From NCBI GenBank assembly GCA_019750475.1, contig JAIEOO010000423.1, positions 1 to 37,090 of the forward strand: a DNA stretch of 37,090 nt, in the 5' to 3' direction. This document shows positions 1 to 8,761 of the stretch, piece after piece. Below the pieces are notes generated by a model that had not been told where the DNA came from, searched no databases, and saw nothing but the letters and a program-made list of their open reading frames with translations. The position numbers were made by a program, and so were the translations under genes. The DNA comes from Acetobacteraceae bacterium. GTDB lineage: Bacteria; Pseudomonadota; Alphaproteobacteria; Acetobacterales; Acetobacteraceae. Position 1 is the stretch's first letter. The number at the start of each line of letters is the position of its first letter.

Positions 1-1161
1 GGGGGCGCCACCCGGCGGCCGCGGCGGCGTCCCCGCCGGCACGGCGTTCACCGGCGCGCCGGGACGCACGCGCTGCACGCCTTCGGTGATGACGCGGTCG
101 CCCTGCTCCAGCCCCTGCTCGACGGTCGCGCTGTCGGCCGTGCTGCGGCCGAGGCGGATGTTGCGGCGCTCGGCGGTGTTGTTGGCGCCGACGACGAAGA
201 CGTAGAAGCCCTGCTGGTCCTGCGCCACGGCGGCGCGCGGGATCACGATGCTCTGCACCGGCTGCGCGCCTTCCAGCAGGACGGTGACGAACTGCCCGTC
301 GATCAGCGCGCGGGCGCCGGGCTGTCCGGCCTGCGCCCCCTGCCGAACCGGGTTGGGGATGGAGGCGCGGACCAGCAGCGTGTCCGTCGTGCGGTCGAGC
401 TGGGTGTCGATGAAGTCGATGCGGCCCGGATGCGGATGCACGCTGCCATCCACGCCGCGGATCCGCACCACCGTCGCCGCGGCGCCGCCGCGGCCTTCGA
501 AGCGCTGCCGCAGCTCGATCGCCTGGCGCTGCGGCACCGTGAAGGCGACGCGCATCGGATCCTGGCTGACGATGGTGGCGAGCGGATCGGGCGAGGTGGG
601 GGAGACGACGTTGCCCGGCGTGTAGGTCGCGCGGCCGATGGCGCCGGCGATGGGCGCGGTGATGTCCGTGTAGGCGAGGTTGATCTCGGCGGCGCGGACC
701 TGCGCCTGCGCCGCCAGAAGCTGCGCCTGGGCGGTGCGGGCCTGGGCCTCGGCGTTGTCGAGCGCGACCTGGGTGCCGGTGCCGGTCGCGCGCAGCTCCC
801 GCGCACGGGTCAGCGCGACGCGCGCGTTGGCGAGCTGCGCCTCGGCGGAGGCGACCTGCGCCCGGGCCTGATCGAGCGCCGCTTCGAAGGGCGGCTTCTC
901 GAGGCGGAACAGCGGCGCGTCCTCCGCCACCTCGGAGCCTTCGTTGAACAGCCGCCGCTCCAGGAAGCCGGTGACGCGGGCGCGAATGTCCACCCGGTTG
1001 ATCGCCTCCACCCGCCCGATGAATTCGGTCAGCTCCGTGACAGGCCGGCGCTCCGCGACGACGAAGCCGACCGCGGGCGGCCCCTGCTGCGGCTGCGCGA
1101 GGGCGGGCGCGGCGAGGGAGGCACTCAGGGTCAGTGCGAGCACGCCAGCGCGCAGCATCAT
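1..1161 (-). CDS. RND efflux pump periplasmic adaptor (membrane fusion protein), C-terminus cut by window edge
   Basis: This is the periplasmic adaptor of a tripartite RND multidrug pump, linking the inner-membrane transporter to the outer-membrane channel. The frame is open from 1161 to the left edge (387 codons) with no stop, so the C-terminus is missing. An N-terminal signal peptide ends ALA-QPQQ. Next come a first beta-hairpin/barrel strand (VGFVVAERRPVTELTEF), a lipoyl half (GRVEAINRVDIRARVTGFL), an Ala/Gln-rich coiled-coil hairpin at about residues 95-150, a second lipoyl half (INLAYTDITAPIAGAIG), and a beta-barrel ending in AVAQDQQGFYVFVV. This order is typical of the AcrA/MexA family. 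Two ATGs are adjacent (1161 and 1158), preceded by AAGGAA. The RND transporter gene normally lies directly downstream, so it should be left of the window. No TetR repressor lies on the divergent side. Family confidence is high; substrate is unknown. Confidence 0.92.
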   Translation of the reverse strand, partial: MMLRAGVLALTLSASLAAPALAQPQQGPPAVGFVVAERRPVTELTEFIGRVEAINRVDIRARVTGFLERRLFNEGSEVAEDAPLFRLEKPPFEAALDQARAQVASAEAQLANARVALTRARELRATGTGTQVALDNAEAQARTAQAQLLAAQAQVRAAEINLAYTDITAPIAGAIGRATYTPGNVVSPTSPDPLATIVSQDPMRVAFTVPQRQAIELRQRFEGRGGAAATVVRIRGVDGSVHPHPGRIDFIDTQLDRTTDTLLVRASIPNPVRQGAQAGQPGARALIDGQFVTVLLEGAQPVQSIVIPRAAVAQDQQGFYVFVVGANNTAERRNIRLGRSTADSATVEQGLEQGDRVITEGVQRVRPGAPVNAVPAGTPPRPPGGAP

Positions 1162-1172
1162 GGAGGGATGTT

Positions 1173-1184
1173 CCTTGGCCAAGG
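1173..1184. promoter_or_regulatory. Perfect 12-bp palindrome upstream of the RND adaptor gene
   Basis: CCTTGGCCAAGG is fully self-complementary. It lies 12 bp upstream of the adaptor's first ATG, in the divergent gap with the SMP-30 gene, and its right part contributes to the AAGGAA ribosome-binding site. It could be a repressor operator or chance; no regulator gene is adjacent. Confidence 0.25.
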
Positions 1185-1282
1185 TCGGCTAGGTGTCGGG
1201 GACATTGGAACCTGCCGTCAACTCTCAAGACTGCAAGCTTGGCCCGCTGGACGCGCACGCGCGGAGCCGCGAGCATGTGCGG

Positions 1283-2176
1283 ATGGACCTGTTCGCCCCG
1301 CCGCGCGTCATCGAGGCGCGCCTGTTCTCCCGCATGCCCGATGGTCTCCGCAAGCCGCAACGCAGCGCCTGGGCCGATGCGAACCGTGGCGGCGCGCCCA
1401 CGGATTGCTTCCTGGAGGGGCCGTGCTTCGACGCGCGCGGGCGCTTCTTCGTCACGGACATCCCGCATGGCCGCGTGTTCCGCGTGACGCCCGACGGCTG
1501 GGAGACGGCCGCGGATTACGGCGGCTGGCCGAACGGCCTCGCCCTGGCGCCCGATGGTTCGCTTCTCGTCACGGATTACCGCCACGGCCTGCTGACGCTC
1601 GAGCCCGACACGGGCGCCGTCGCGCCGGTGCTGGAGACGATCCTCTCCGAGGGCTTCCGCGGCCTCAACGACCTGACGGTGGCGCGCGACGGCGCCGTGC
1701 TCTTCACCGACCAGGGACAGAGCGGCCTGCAGGACCCGTCGGGCCGCGTCTGGCGCCTCGGCGCCGATGGCCGGCTCGACCTGCTGATCCGCAACGGACC
1801 GAGCCCCAACGGCATCGCGCTGAACCGCGCGGGCACGCATTGCTACGTCGCGATGACGCGCAGCTGCGAGATCTGGCGCTTCGCCCTGCGGGCCGATGCG
1901 GTGGTGGGCAAGGCGCAGTGCTTCTTCCGCGCACCCGCCGGCGCTTCGGGGCCGGACGGGCTGGCGGTGGACGCCCACGACCGGCTGTTCGTCGCCAATG
2001 CGGGCCACGGCCAGGTCTGGGTGGTGGACGCGCACGGCGTCTGCACCCATCGGGTGGACTGCACGGGCTTCGGCCGCTGGCCGACCAATTGCTGCCTGGC
2101 GCCCGACGGCACGACGCTGCTGATCACGGAAAGCGGCTCCGGACAGGTGCTGGCGGCGGAGATCCCGCCGCCCTGA
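1283..2176 (+). CDS. SMP-30/gluconolactonase/LRE family protein
   Basis: Predicted six-bladed beta-propeller lactonase of the SMP-30/gluconolaconase/LRE family, 297 residues, the usual length. Such enzymes open sugar lactones using one divalent metal. Candidate metal ligands are visible: Glu in FLEGP (residue 45), Asn in GLNDLTV, and Asp in GPDGLAVD. Blade repeats show as recurring DGxLxVTD, DGAVLFTD and DRLFVAN motifs. The frame is open back to 1193, but the ATG at 1283 (MDLFAPP) gives the family-like N-terminus; neither start has a strong ribosome-binding site. The gene is divergent from the efflux adaptor and convergent with the universal stress gene, so it is probably expressed alone. The physiological lactone cannot be told from the sequence. 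Family assignment is firm; enzymatic activity is inferred. Confidence 0.88.
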   Translation: MDLFAPPRVIEARLFSRMPDGLRKPQRSAWADANRGGAPTDCFLEGPCFDARGRFFVTDIPHGRVFRVTPDGWETAADYGGWPNGLALAPDGSLLVTDYRHGLLTLEPDTGAVAPVLETILSEGFRGLNDLTVARDGAVLFTDQGQSGLQDPSGRVWRLGADGRLDLLIRNGPSPNGIALNRAGTHCYVAMTRSCEIWRFALRADAVVGKAQCFFRAPAGASGPDGLAVDAHDRLFVANAGHGQVWVVDAHGVCTHRVDCTGFGRWPTNCCLAPDGTTLLITESGSGQVLAAEIPPP

Positions 2177-2194
2177 GCCCAGCCCGCCGCAACC

Positions 2195-3019
2195 CTATCC
2201 GTGGATGAACACCGGGCAGGGCGACGCGCGCAGGAGGTGCGCGGTGCGGCCTCCCCAGATGAGCCGCGCCAGGCCGGCTTCCTCGTCCGCGCCCGTCACC
2301 AGCATCGAGGCCGGCAGCGTCCGCGCCTCGACGAGCGCGATCTCCGCTTCGTCGCCGGCGACCGCGTGGTGCTCGACGCGGCAGGCATGGCTCTCCAGGT
2401 AGCGTGCGACGCGCGCGGCCTTGGCGGCCGCATCCGCTCCGAAGCCCAGGACCTTGATGGGCGATGCCCCCGCGAGGCCGGACAGGGCGAAGAGCTGCAC
2501 CGTCCGCATGTCGGGCATCGAGCCCTCGAAGGCGACCAGCACCGGCGCGTCCGCGGGCGGCATCGGGCCAGGCGGCACGACGAGCAGCGGGCGGGGGCCG
2601 TCGCGCAGCAGCGCCTCGACGGTCGGTGACAGGCCGTCGTCGCAGATCTCCGCGCCGAGGGTCGAGTCCCGGCCGATGATCACGAGGTCATGCCCCGCCC
2701 CCTCCGCGAGGAGGGCGGCCTCGGGAGCGTCCTCGCTGCGGACGACCTCGAAGGGCACGCCGCCGGCGCTGGCGGCGCAATCCGCCAGCACGCGTTCGGC
2801 TTCGGCCGCGATCGCCGCGGCGCGGGCCTGGTTCCGGCGCTCGGCGAAGGCGGCGCCGCCGAGCGGCACGGCCTCGTGCAGCCCGGTGGTGTGCGGCCGG
2901 TCGAAGACGCTCAACGCCGTCAGCCGCGCTCCGGTCCGGCGCGCGATGCCGAAGGCCAGGTCGCGTGCCGCGACGGCACCGCGCGTGTCGTCGAGAGCCA
3001 GGAGAAGAGAGCGATACAT
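2195..3019 (-). CDS. Universal stress protein (UspA family), tandem domains
   Basis: A 274-residue cytoplasmic protein with two Usp folds in tandem. The first begins MYRSLLLALDDT, with the family's initial strand and Asp, and runs to the VIIGRDS strand. The second begins PVLVAFEGS and ends MLVTGADE...LLRASPCPVFIHG. In the second half a G-x2-G-x9-G(S/T)-type nucleotide loop is not obvious, so ATP binding is uncertain. The frame is open to 3043, but the Met at 3019 places the first strand at the N-terminus, as in the family. The gene is monocistronic and convergent with the SMP-30 gene (18-bp gap). Usp proteins respond to starvation or oxidative stress; no specific role can be given here. Confidence 0.88.
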   Translation of the reverse strand: MYRSLLLALDDTRGAVAARDLAFGIARRTGARLTALSVFDRPHTTGLHEAVPLGGAAFAERRNQARAAAIAAEAERVLADCAASAGGVPFEVVRSEDAPEAALLAEGAGHDLVIIGRDSTLGAEICDDGLSPTVEALLRDGPRPLLVVPPGPMPPADAPVLVAFEGSMPDMRTVQLFALSGLAGASPIKVLGFGADAAAKAARVARYLESHACRVEHHAVAGDEAEIALVEARTLPASMLVTGADEEAGLARLIWGGRTAHLLRASPCPVFIHG

Positions 3020-3141
3020 GGCGCCCACATAAGCGTGCGTCATGCGTCAAGCGCAACCCCGTCCCGCTTGACCTGGCACGGGTCCGTTGCCTAGCAATGG
3101 CAGCATGACGATGCAGCGCCTCATCGCGGGAACGAAAGCCG

Positions 3142-3271
3142 CGGCCGTGAAACGGCCGTGCGCGAACGTGCTCGCGCAGCATCCGGCGCTGCTGCGGCCG
3201 GATCCACGCGCGGGCTGATTCCCTCCTCCCTCGTTTCAACCGATCCGCAGGACGGGCCGCCAAACGGCCCG
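3142..3271 (+). promoter_or_regulatory. Leader of the MFS gene with four consecutive perfect hairpins
   Basis: The 235-bp gap before the MFS gene carries four uninterrupted inverted repeats in a row: CGGCCGT/ACGGCCG (3142-3148, 3152-3158), TGCGCGA/TCGCGCA (3159-3165, 3172-3178), ATCCGGC/GCCGGAT (3181-3187, 3197-3203) and CGGGCCG/CGGCCCG (3253-3259, 3265-3271). The last abuts the GGAAG ribosome-binding site and ends 7 nt before the ATG. A possible -35 (TTGACC) lies upstream at about 3068. I do not recognise a known riboswitch class. A structured regulatory leader is inferred from the density of stems. Confidence 0.4.
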
Positions 3272-3278
3272 GGAAGTC

Positions 3279-4439
3279 ATGTCTGTCACCATCGCAACCG
3301 CGCCGTCGCGCGCGAACCCTTTTGCCCTCTTCGTGGCCGCCGCCACCTGCGCCTTCGCCGGCGTCTGGATGGTCACGCCGCTCTCCGCCGTGCTGCTGAC
3401 CGCGCAGGGCGCGTCGCCCGCGATCGTCGGTCTCTACGCCGCCACGGTGTGGGGCGCGGCGGTGCTGGTGGCGCCCGTCACCCCATGGCTCGCCGGGTTT
3501 GCCGGCGGGGCCTACGCGCTGCACCGGATGGCCGTGGGCCTCGGCATCCTGGGGCTCGTCGGGCTGGGCTTCGGCCCGTCGCTGCCGCTCTGGTTCGTCT
3601 TCGGCGCGATGCTGGGCGTCGGCTCCTGCCTCGCCTGGACGACCGCGGACGCCATCGCGGCCGCCCTCGCCCCGGAAGGCCGTGAGGGGCGGGCGCTCGG
3701 CCTCTACCAGACCTTCGTCTCCGCCGCGATCGGCGGCGGGCCGGCGGCGCTGCTGCTGACCGGCGTGACGAAGGAGGCGTTCTTCGTCTCCGCCGGCATC
3801 CTCGCCTTCGGCCTGCTGCTCGGCGCGACCCTGCGCGACCCGCCCAACGCCATGCCGCGCCGCCTGCGCCTCTCGGGCCTGCGGCTGCGCCCCGTGATGC
3901 TGGTGATGGCCGCGCCGGCCGGGGCGGCCGCGCTCTGCGGCGCGCTGGAAGCCGCCTCCGGCTCGGTGTTTCCGGTGCAGGGGCTGGCGCTCGGCATGAC
4001 GGCGCTGGCGGCCGCCGCGATCACGGTCGCCTCGGGCTTCGGCAATGTGCTCGCGCAGTATCCGCTCGGCTGGGTGGCCGATCGCTTCGGCACGCACCGC
4101 GCGCTCATCACCTGCGGCGTGCTGGTGGCCGGCGCCTCGCTGCTCTGGCCCCTGCTGGCGCCGGGCTGGGGCATCTGGCCGGTGCTGGCGGTGTGGGGCG
4201 GCGCGGCCGGGGCGATCTACACGCTCGGCATGATCCGCGCGGTGCAGCGCTTCGCCGGTCCGGCGCGGGCCTTCGGGATGGCTGGGCTGAACACGGCCTA
4301 CCTTCTCGGCGGCGCGCTGGGCGCCCCGCTCGGCGGCGCCGTGCTCGACGCCGCACCCGGCTGGGCGCTGCCCGGCATCCTCGCGGTGCTGGCGCTGGCC
4401 GGTTCCGTGGCGCTGGCACGCGCCGCGCTGCGGAACTGA
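3279..4439 (+). CDS. MFS transporter
   Basis: A 386-residue polytopic inner-membrane protein of the major facilitator superfamily, with about 12 hydrophobic segments split by a central Arg/Pro-rich loop (residues ~180-200). The second half carries the MFS loop signature GWVADRFGTHRALI after the seventh or eighth helix. The first half has a degenerate loop, PWLAGFAGGAYALHRM. Length and layout resemble small single-polypeptide exporters of the YcaD/DHA type, but the substrate cannot be deduced. The ATG at 3279 has GGAAG only 2-3 nt upstream, an unusually short spacing, and sits behind four hairpins. The gene is monocistronic and convergent with kup. Confidence 0.87.
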   Translation: MSVTIATAPSRANPFALFVAAATCAFAGVWMVTPLSAVLLTAQGASPAIVGLYAATVWGAAVLVAPVTPWLAGFAGGAYALHRMAVGLGILGLVGLGFGPSLPLWFVFGAMLGVGSCLAWTTADAIAAALAPEGREGRALGLYQTFVSAAIGGGPAALLLTGVTKEAFFVSAGILAFGLLLGATLRDPPNAMPRRLRLSGLRLRPVMLVMAAPAGAAALCGALEAASGSVFPVQGLALGMTALAAAAITVASGFGNVLAQYPLGWVADRFGTHRALITCGVLVAGASLLWPLLAPGWGIWPVLAVWGGAAGAIYTLGMIRAVQRFAGPARAFGMAGLNTAYLLGGALGAPLGGAVLDAAPGWALPGILAVLALAGSVALARAALRN

Positions 4440-4547
4440 CCGCGCCCTCATCACGGGCGGTCCCATTCGCGGTCCGATGTTTCGACCGCTGGCGTTCGGT
4501 GGGGCCGCCCGCATGAGTCCGTGGCGGCGCGCAGCCGCGACACCGCG

Positions 4548-4569
4548 CCCCGCTCGGCGGGGGTCTCTT
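4548..4569 (+). terminator. Probable terminator between the MFS gene and kup
   Basis: CCCCGC-tcg-GCGGGG is a perfect 6-bp hairpin followed by GTCTCTTC, which is moderately T-rich. It lies about 110 nt after the MFS stop and 15 nt from the kup stop, between convergent genes. Confidence 0.4.
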
Positions 4570-4583
4570 CCGGGCCGGTCGTC

Positions 4584-6479
4584 TCAGACCGCGACGCGGA
4601 CCCCGAGTTCGACCACGCGGTCGGACGGGATGCGGAAGAACTCCGTGGCCGGCACGCTGTTGCGGCTCATCAGCGTGAACAGCCACTGCTCCCAGCGCGA
4701 CATCTTGGGCACCGCGGCCGCCACCACCGTCTCGCGGCCGAGGAAGTAGCTGGCCTGCATCGGCTCGTAGGCGATGATGCCGGCCTCGCTCAGCTTCTCG
4801 AGCTCGCGCGGGATGTTGGGACTCTCCTGGAAGCCGTAGCGGAAGATGACGCGGTGGATGTTGTCCGCCAGCAGCGTCACCTCGGCCCTGCGCTCCGGCC
4901 CGATCTGCGGCACGTCCTCGTTCAGGACGGTGACGAACAGCACGCGCTCGTGCAGGACCTTGTTGTGCTTGAGGTTGTGCAGCAGCGCGCCCGGCAGGTA
5001 ATCGGCCTGGCCCGTCATGAAGACCGCCATCCCCGGCACGCGGGTGGTGCGGGATTGCGGCAGCCGCGCGAGGAAGCTCTTCAACGGCAGGCTGTCCTGG
5101 CGGAACCGCGCGAAGAGCAGCTGCCGACCGCGCCACCAGGTCAGCATCAGGGCGAAGGCGGCCGCGCCGATGATCACGGGCACGTAGCCGCCCTCGGGGA
5201 TCTTGAGGGCGGTCGCGATGAAATACGACAGGTCGAGCAGCAGCAGCGGCGTGAACACCAGCGCCACCAGCGGCACGGGCCAGCGGAACTGCCGCCGGAA
5301 CACCACGAGGGAGAGGATCGTGGTGCACAGGAAGGTGCCGGTCACCGCCAGCCCGTAGGCCGCGGCGAGGCTGTCGCTGTTCTTGAACTCCAGCACCAGG
5401 ATCAGCACGCCGATGAGCAGCGCGAAGTTCACCTGGGGCATGTAGATCTGCCCCTCCTCCGTCGCCGAGGTGTGCTTGACCTCGAGCCGCGGCGAGTAGC
5501 CGAGCTGCACGCATTGCCGCGCGATCGAGTAGGCGCCCGAGATCATCGCCTGGCTGGCGATGATGGTCGCCGCCGTCGCCAGCACCACCAGGAAGGGGCG
5601 GAACCAGTCGGGGGCGAGGAGGTAGAAGGGGTTCTCGATGGTCGAGGGATCGCGCAGCAGCAGCGCCCCCTGCCCGAAATAGTTGAGCGCGAGCGCGGGC
5701 AGCACGAAGGCGACCCAGGCCACCTGGATCGGCCGCCGCCCGAAATGGCCCATGTCGGCGTAGAGCGCCTCGGCCCCCGTCACGGCCAGCACCACGCTGC
5801 CCATCGCGATGAAGGCCGCCAGGTGGTAGTGCGCGCAGAACTCGATCGCCCAGTGGGGCGAGATCGCCTGGAACACCATCGGGTTGTGCAGCGCCTCGAT
5901 CAGGCCGAGCACGCCGAGGGTGGCGAACCAGAGCGCGCAGATCGGGCCGAAGACCTTCCCCATGCTGCCCGTGCCCCGGTACTGCACGAGGAACAGCGCC
6001 ACCAGCACGCCGATGGTGATCGGCAGCACCGCTTCCTCGAAGACCGGGTTGATGACCTTCAGCCCCTCCACGGCCGAGAGGACGGAGATGGCCGGGGTGA
6101 TCATGCCGTCGCCCAGGAACAGCGCCGCCCCCGCGATGCCGAGGAGGCCGAGGACGAACTTGCCCCGCGCCGTCCCGGCCGTGCGCTGGGCCAGCGCCAT
6201 GAGGGCCATGATCCCGCCCTCGCCGCGGTTGTCCGCGCGCATGACGATCAGCACGTATTTCAGCGTGACCGTCAGCATGAGCGACCAGAAGATCAGGGAG
6301 AGGAGGCCGAGGATCTCCCACTCCTGAATGCCGCCCTCGTCGAAATGCAGCAGCGCGGCGCGCAGCGCGTAGAGCGGCGAGGTGCCGATGTCGCCGTAGA
6401 CGACACCCAGCACGCCCAGCAGGGTCGCCGTGGTCAGCTTGCCGCGCGGGTCGGCGCCGGCATGGTTCGGAACGGACAA
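4584..6479 (-). CDS. kup: Low-affinity potassium uptake protein Kup
   Basis: KUP/HAK/KT-family K+:H+ symporter of the inner membrane, 631 residues (usual ~620-630). The N-terminal signature [13 protein letters not shown] (residues 25-37) is intact. It is followed by about 12 transmembrane helices with family motifs such as [14 protein letters not shown] and [13 protein letters not shown], and a cytoplasmic C-terminal domain (from ~residue 460). The start appears to be TTG at 6479 with AGGGA upstream; the nearby ATG at 6463 is out of frame. The gene follows aapP by 129 bp, and that gap contains several inverted repeats, so a separate promoter or leader control is likely. Function is confident; the TTG start is inferred. 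Confidence 0.95.
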   Translation of the reverse strand: MSVPNHAGADPRGKLTTATLLGVLGVVYGDIGTSPLYALRAALLHFDEGGIQEWEILGLLSLIFWSLMLTVTLKYVLIVMRADNRGEGGIMALMALAQRTAGTARGKFVLGLLGIAGAALFLGDGMITPAISVLSAVEGLKVINPVFEEAVLPITIGVLVALFLVQYRGTGSMGKVFGPICALWFATLGVLGLIEALHNPMVFQAISPHWAIEFCAHYHLAAFIAMGSVVLAVTGAEALYADMGHFGRRPIQVAWVAFVLPALALNYFGQGALLLRDPSTIENPFYLLAPDWFRPFLVVLATAATIIASQAMISGAYSIARQCVQLGYSPRLEVKHTSATEEGQIYMPQVNFALLIGVLILVLEFKNSDSLAAAYGLAVTGTFLCTTILSLVVFRRQFRWPVPLVALVFTPLLLLDLSYFIATALKIPEGGYVPVIIGAAAFALMLTWWRGRQLLFARFRQDSLPLKSFLARLPQSRTTRVPGMAVFMTGQADYLPGALLHNLKHNKVLHERVLFVTVLNEDVPQIGPERRAEVTLLADNIHRVIFRYGFQESPNIPRELEKLSEAGIIAYEPMQASYFLGRETVVAAAVPKMSRWEQWLFTLMSRNSVPATEFFRIPSDRVVELGVRVAV

Positions 6480-6484
6480 GGAAA

Positions 6485-6532
6485 GGTCCCTGGATGCGAA
6501 GCGGCGGGCGGATTACGCCCGCGCGCGGGACC
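6485..6532 (-). promoter_or_regulatory. kup leader stem that would pair with the Shine-Dalgarno
   Basis: On the kup mRNA, GGTCCC (6532-6527) can pair with GGGACC (6490-6485), enclosing a perfect inner hairpin GCGGGCG/CGCCCGC (6504-6522). The 3' arm contains the AGGGA ribosome-binding site of the TTG start at 6479, so folding would hide it. The structure is read directly from complementarity. A role in regulating translation is inference. Confidence 0.35.
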
Positions 6533-6560
6533 CTTCTACAACAGGAAAACGCAGGGCTGG

Positions 6561-6576
6561 TTTGCGGTTCCGCAAA
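6561..6576. promoter_or_regulatory. Palindrome between aapP and kup (operator or terminator)
   Basis: TTTGCGG-tt-CCGCAAA has perfect 7-bp arms. It lies 32 bp past the aapP stop and 82 bp before the kup start. It may be the end of the aap transcript (no immediate U-run) or an operator for kup. Confidence 0.3.
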
Positions 6577-6608
6577 GCGCGGATGACGCTTCCGTCAGTG
6601 GCCGCCCC

Positions 6609-7391
<783 letters not shown>

Positions 7392-7475
7392 CGTCTCGTT
7401 CGTGCTCCCGGATGCGGTTTGGCACCAGTCTGGCGGTTTGTGGCGGGCGCCTCAGGTTACGTAAAGGATAATTTT

Positions 7476-7528
7476 GGCCCCGGTCGGGGCCCGGGACGGC
7501 GCCCTGCCCGGTTCGCGGGCAGGGCGCC
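7476..7528 (-). terminator. Strong intercistronic hairpins between aapM and aapP
   Basis: Directly after the aapM stop is a perfect 12-bp inverted repeat GGCGCCCTGCCC/GGGCAGGGCGCC (7498-7509, 7517-7528, 7-nt loop). It is followed by a 6-bp hairpin GGCCCC/GGGGCC (7476-7491). No U-run follows. It could be a partial terminator, an RNase barrier, or an attenuator that changes the ratio of AapP to the permeases. Confidence 0.5.
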
Positions 7529-7540
7529 GGGATTGCCGCC

Positions 7541-8671
7541 TCACCTGCGGCGATGGGCGTTGAACTCCCGCTCCAGCCCGGCGCTGTACTTCGACATGGC
7601 GAAGCAGAAGACGAAGTAGATCAGCCCGAGCACGACGTAGACCTCGACGCCGAAGCCCTGCCAGGCGGGTTCGATGATCGCCGTCTTGCCCGCCGTCAGC
7701 AGGTCGAAGATGCCGATGATGAGCACCAGCGACGTGTCCTTGAAGAAGCCGATGAAGGTGTTCACCAGCGGCGGGATCACGAGGCGGAGCGCCTGGGGCA
7801 GGATGATCAGCCCGGTCTTCTTCCAGTAGCTGAGGCCGAGCGCGTCCGCCGCCTCGTACTGGCCCTTGGGCAGGGCCTGGAGGCCGGCGCGCACCACCTC
7901 CGCCAGATAGGCCCCGGCGAAGAGGATGATGGCGATCTGCGCGCGCAGCAGCTTGTCGATGTTCATCCCCTCCGGCAGGAAGAGCGGGAACATCACGCTC
8001 GCCATGAACAGCAGCGAGATCAGCGGCACGCCGCGGATCAGCTCGACATAGAGGACGCAGAGCGCCTTGATGGCCGGCAGCTTCGACCGCCGCCCGAGGG
8101 CGACGAGGATCGCCAGCGGGAAGGCGAAGGCGAGGCCGAAGGTGGCGAGGATGAGGGTGATCGGCAGCCCGCCCCAGCGTTCCTGCGGGACGTAGGTCAT
8201 GCCGAGGACGCCGCCCCACATCAGCACGCCGATCGCGGTGAGCGTGACCACCCAGATCGGCACCAGCGTCCAGTTCCAGAAGCGCCGCATCGCCGAGACG
8301 ATGTAGAGCGCGACGAACAGCAGGCAGGCGAGCGCCGGGCGCCAATGCTCCTCGAAGGGGTAGGTGCCGAACAGGATGAAGCGGTGCTTCTCGGTGATGA
8401 CGGCCCAGCAGGCACCCTTCCCAGCCAAGTCGCGGCAGGCCTGGGTCTGGTTGTTCGGCACCCACCAGATGGCGTTGATGAAGGCCCAGTCGATGAAGGA
8501 CAGCGCGGCGCGGATCAGCAGATAGGCGAGCGCGAGCGTGACGGCGGTGGACCACCAGGAGGAGAACAGGTTCTCCCGCACCCAGGCCGCCGGCCCGATG
8601 AGGCGCTTCGGCGCGGTGCGCGGCAGCGCGTCCGCGGGGAGGGTCGGGCGCTGAAGGGCGAGGTCGCTCAT
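7541..8671 (-). CDS. aapM: General L-amino-acid ABC importer, permease subunit AapM
   Basis: Inner-membrane permease of the HisM/GlnP type, 376 residues, the usual AapM length. A long N-terminal part carries several hydrophobic segments and a periplasmic loop with Cys residues. It is followed by the conserved core containing the EAA loop (EAADALGLSYWKKTGLIILPQAL), which contacts AapP, and a membrane-spanning C-terminus. It forms the channel with AapQ. The ATG at 8671 lies 4 nt after a short open frame and 90 bp after the aapQ stop; GGAG is about 10 nt upstream. Assignment is confident from length, motif and operon order. Confidence 0.92.
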   Translation of the reverse strand: MSDLALQRPTLPADALPRTAPKRLIGPAAWVRENLFSSWWSTAVTLALAYLLIRAALSFIDWAFINAIWWVPNNQTQACRDLAGKGACWAVITEKHRFILFGTYPFEEHWRPALACLLFVALYIVSAMRRFWNWTLVPIWVVTLTAIGVLMWGGVLGMTYVPQERWGGLPITLILATFGLAFAFPLAILVALGRRSKLPAIKALCVLYVELIRGVPLISLLFMASVMFPLFLPEGMNIDKLLRAQIAIILFAGAYLAEVVRAGLQALPKGQYEAADALGLSYWKKTGLIILPQALRLVIPPLVNTFIGFFKDTSLVLIIGIFDLLTAGKTAIIEPAWQGFGVEVYVVLGLIYFVFCFAMSKYSAGLEREFNAHRRR

Positions 8672-8675
8672 CGTC

Positions 8676-8756
8676 TCAGCGCTCCACCAGGGCGGTCTTG
8701 GCCGCGGGGAGCTGGCCCTCGGGTCGGCGAAGCGGCGATGCGAAGGATGCGCGCAT
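8676..8756 (-). CDS. Possible 26-residue open frame between aapQ and aapM ending like AapQ
   Basis: An ATG-to-TGA frame of 26 codons fills the aapQ-aapM gap. Its ATG follows GGAGAGG, which overlaps the aapQ stop, and its stop is 4 nt before the aapM ATG. The last residues, ALVER-stop, are identical to the last residues of AapQ. The nucleotides match too: GCGCTGGTGGAGAGGTGA in aapQ against GCCCTGGTGGAGCGCTGA here. It could be a leftover of a small duplication of the aapQ end with its embedded ribosome-binding site, or a coupling peptide. Whether it is translated is unknown. Confidence 0.25.
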   Translation of the reverse strand: MRASFASPLRRPEGQLPAAKTALVER

Positions 8757-8761
8757 GGGCC

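Noticed and set aside
3142-3278. A guanidine-II (mini-ykkC) riboswitch in the MFS leader
   Set aside because: The loops do not carry the conserved ACGR tetraloops on paired hairpins.
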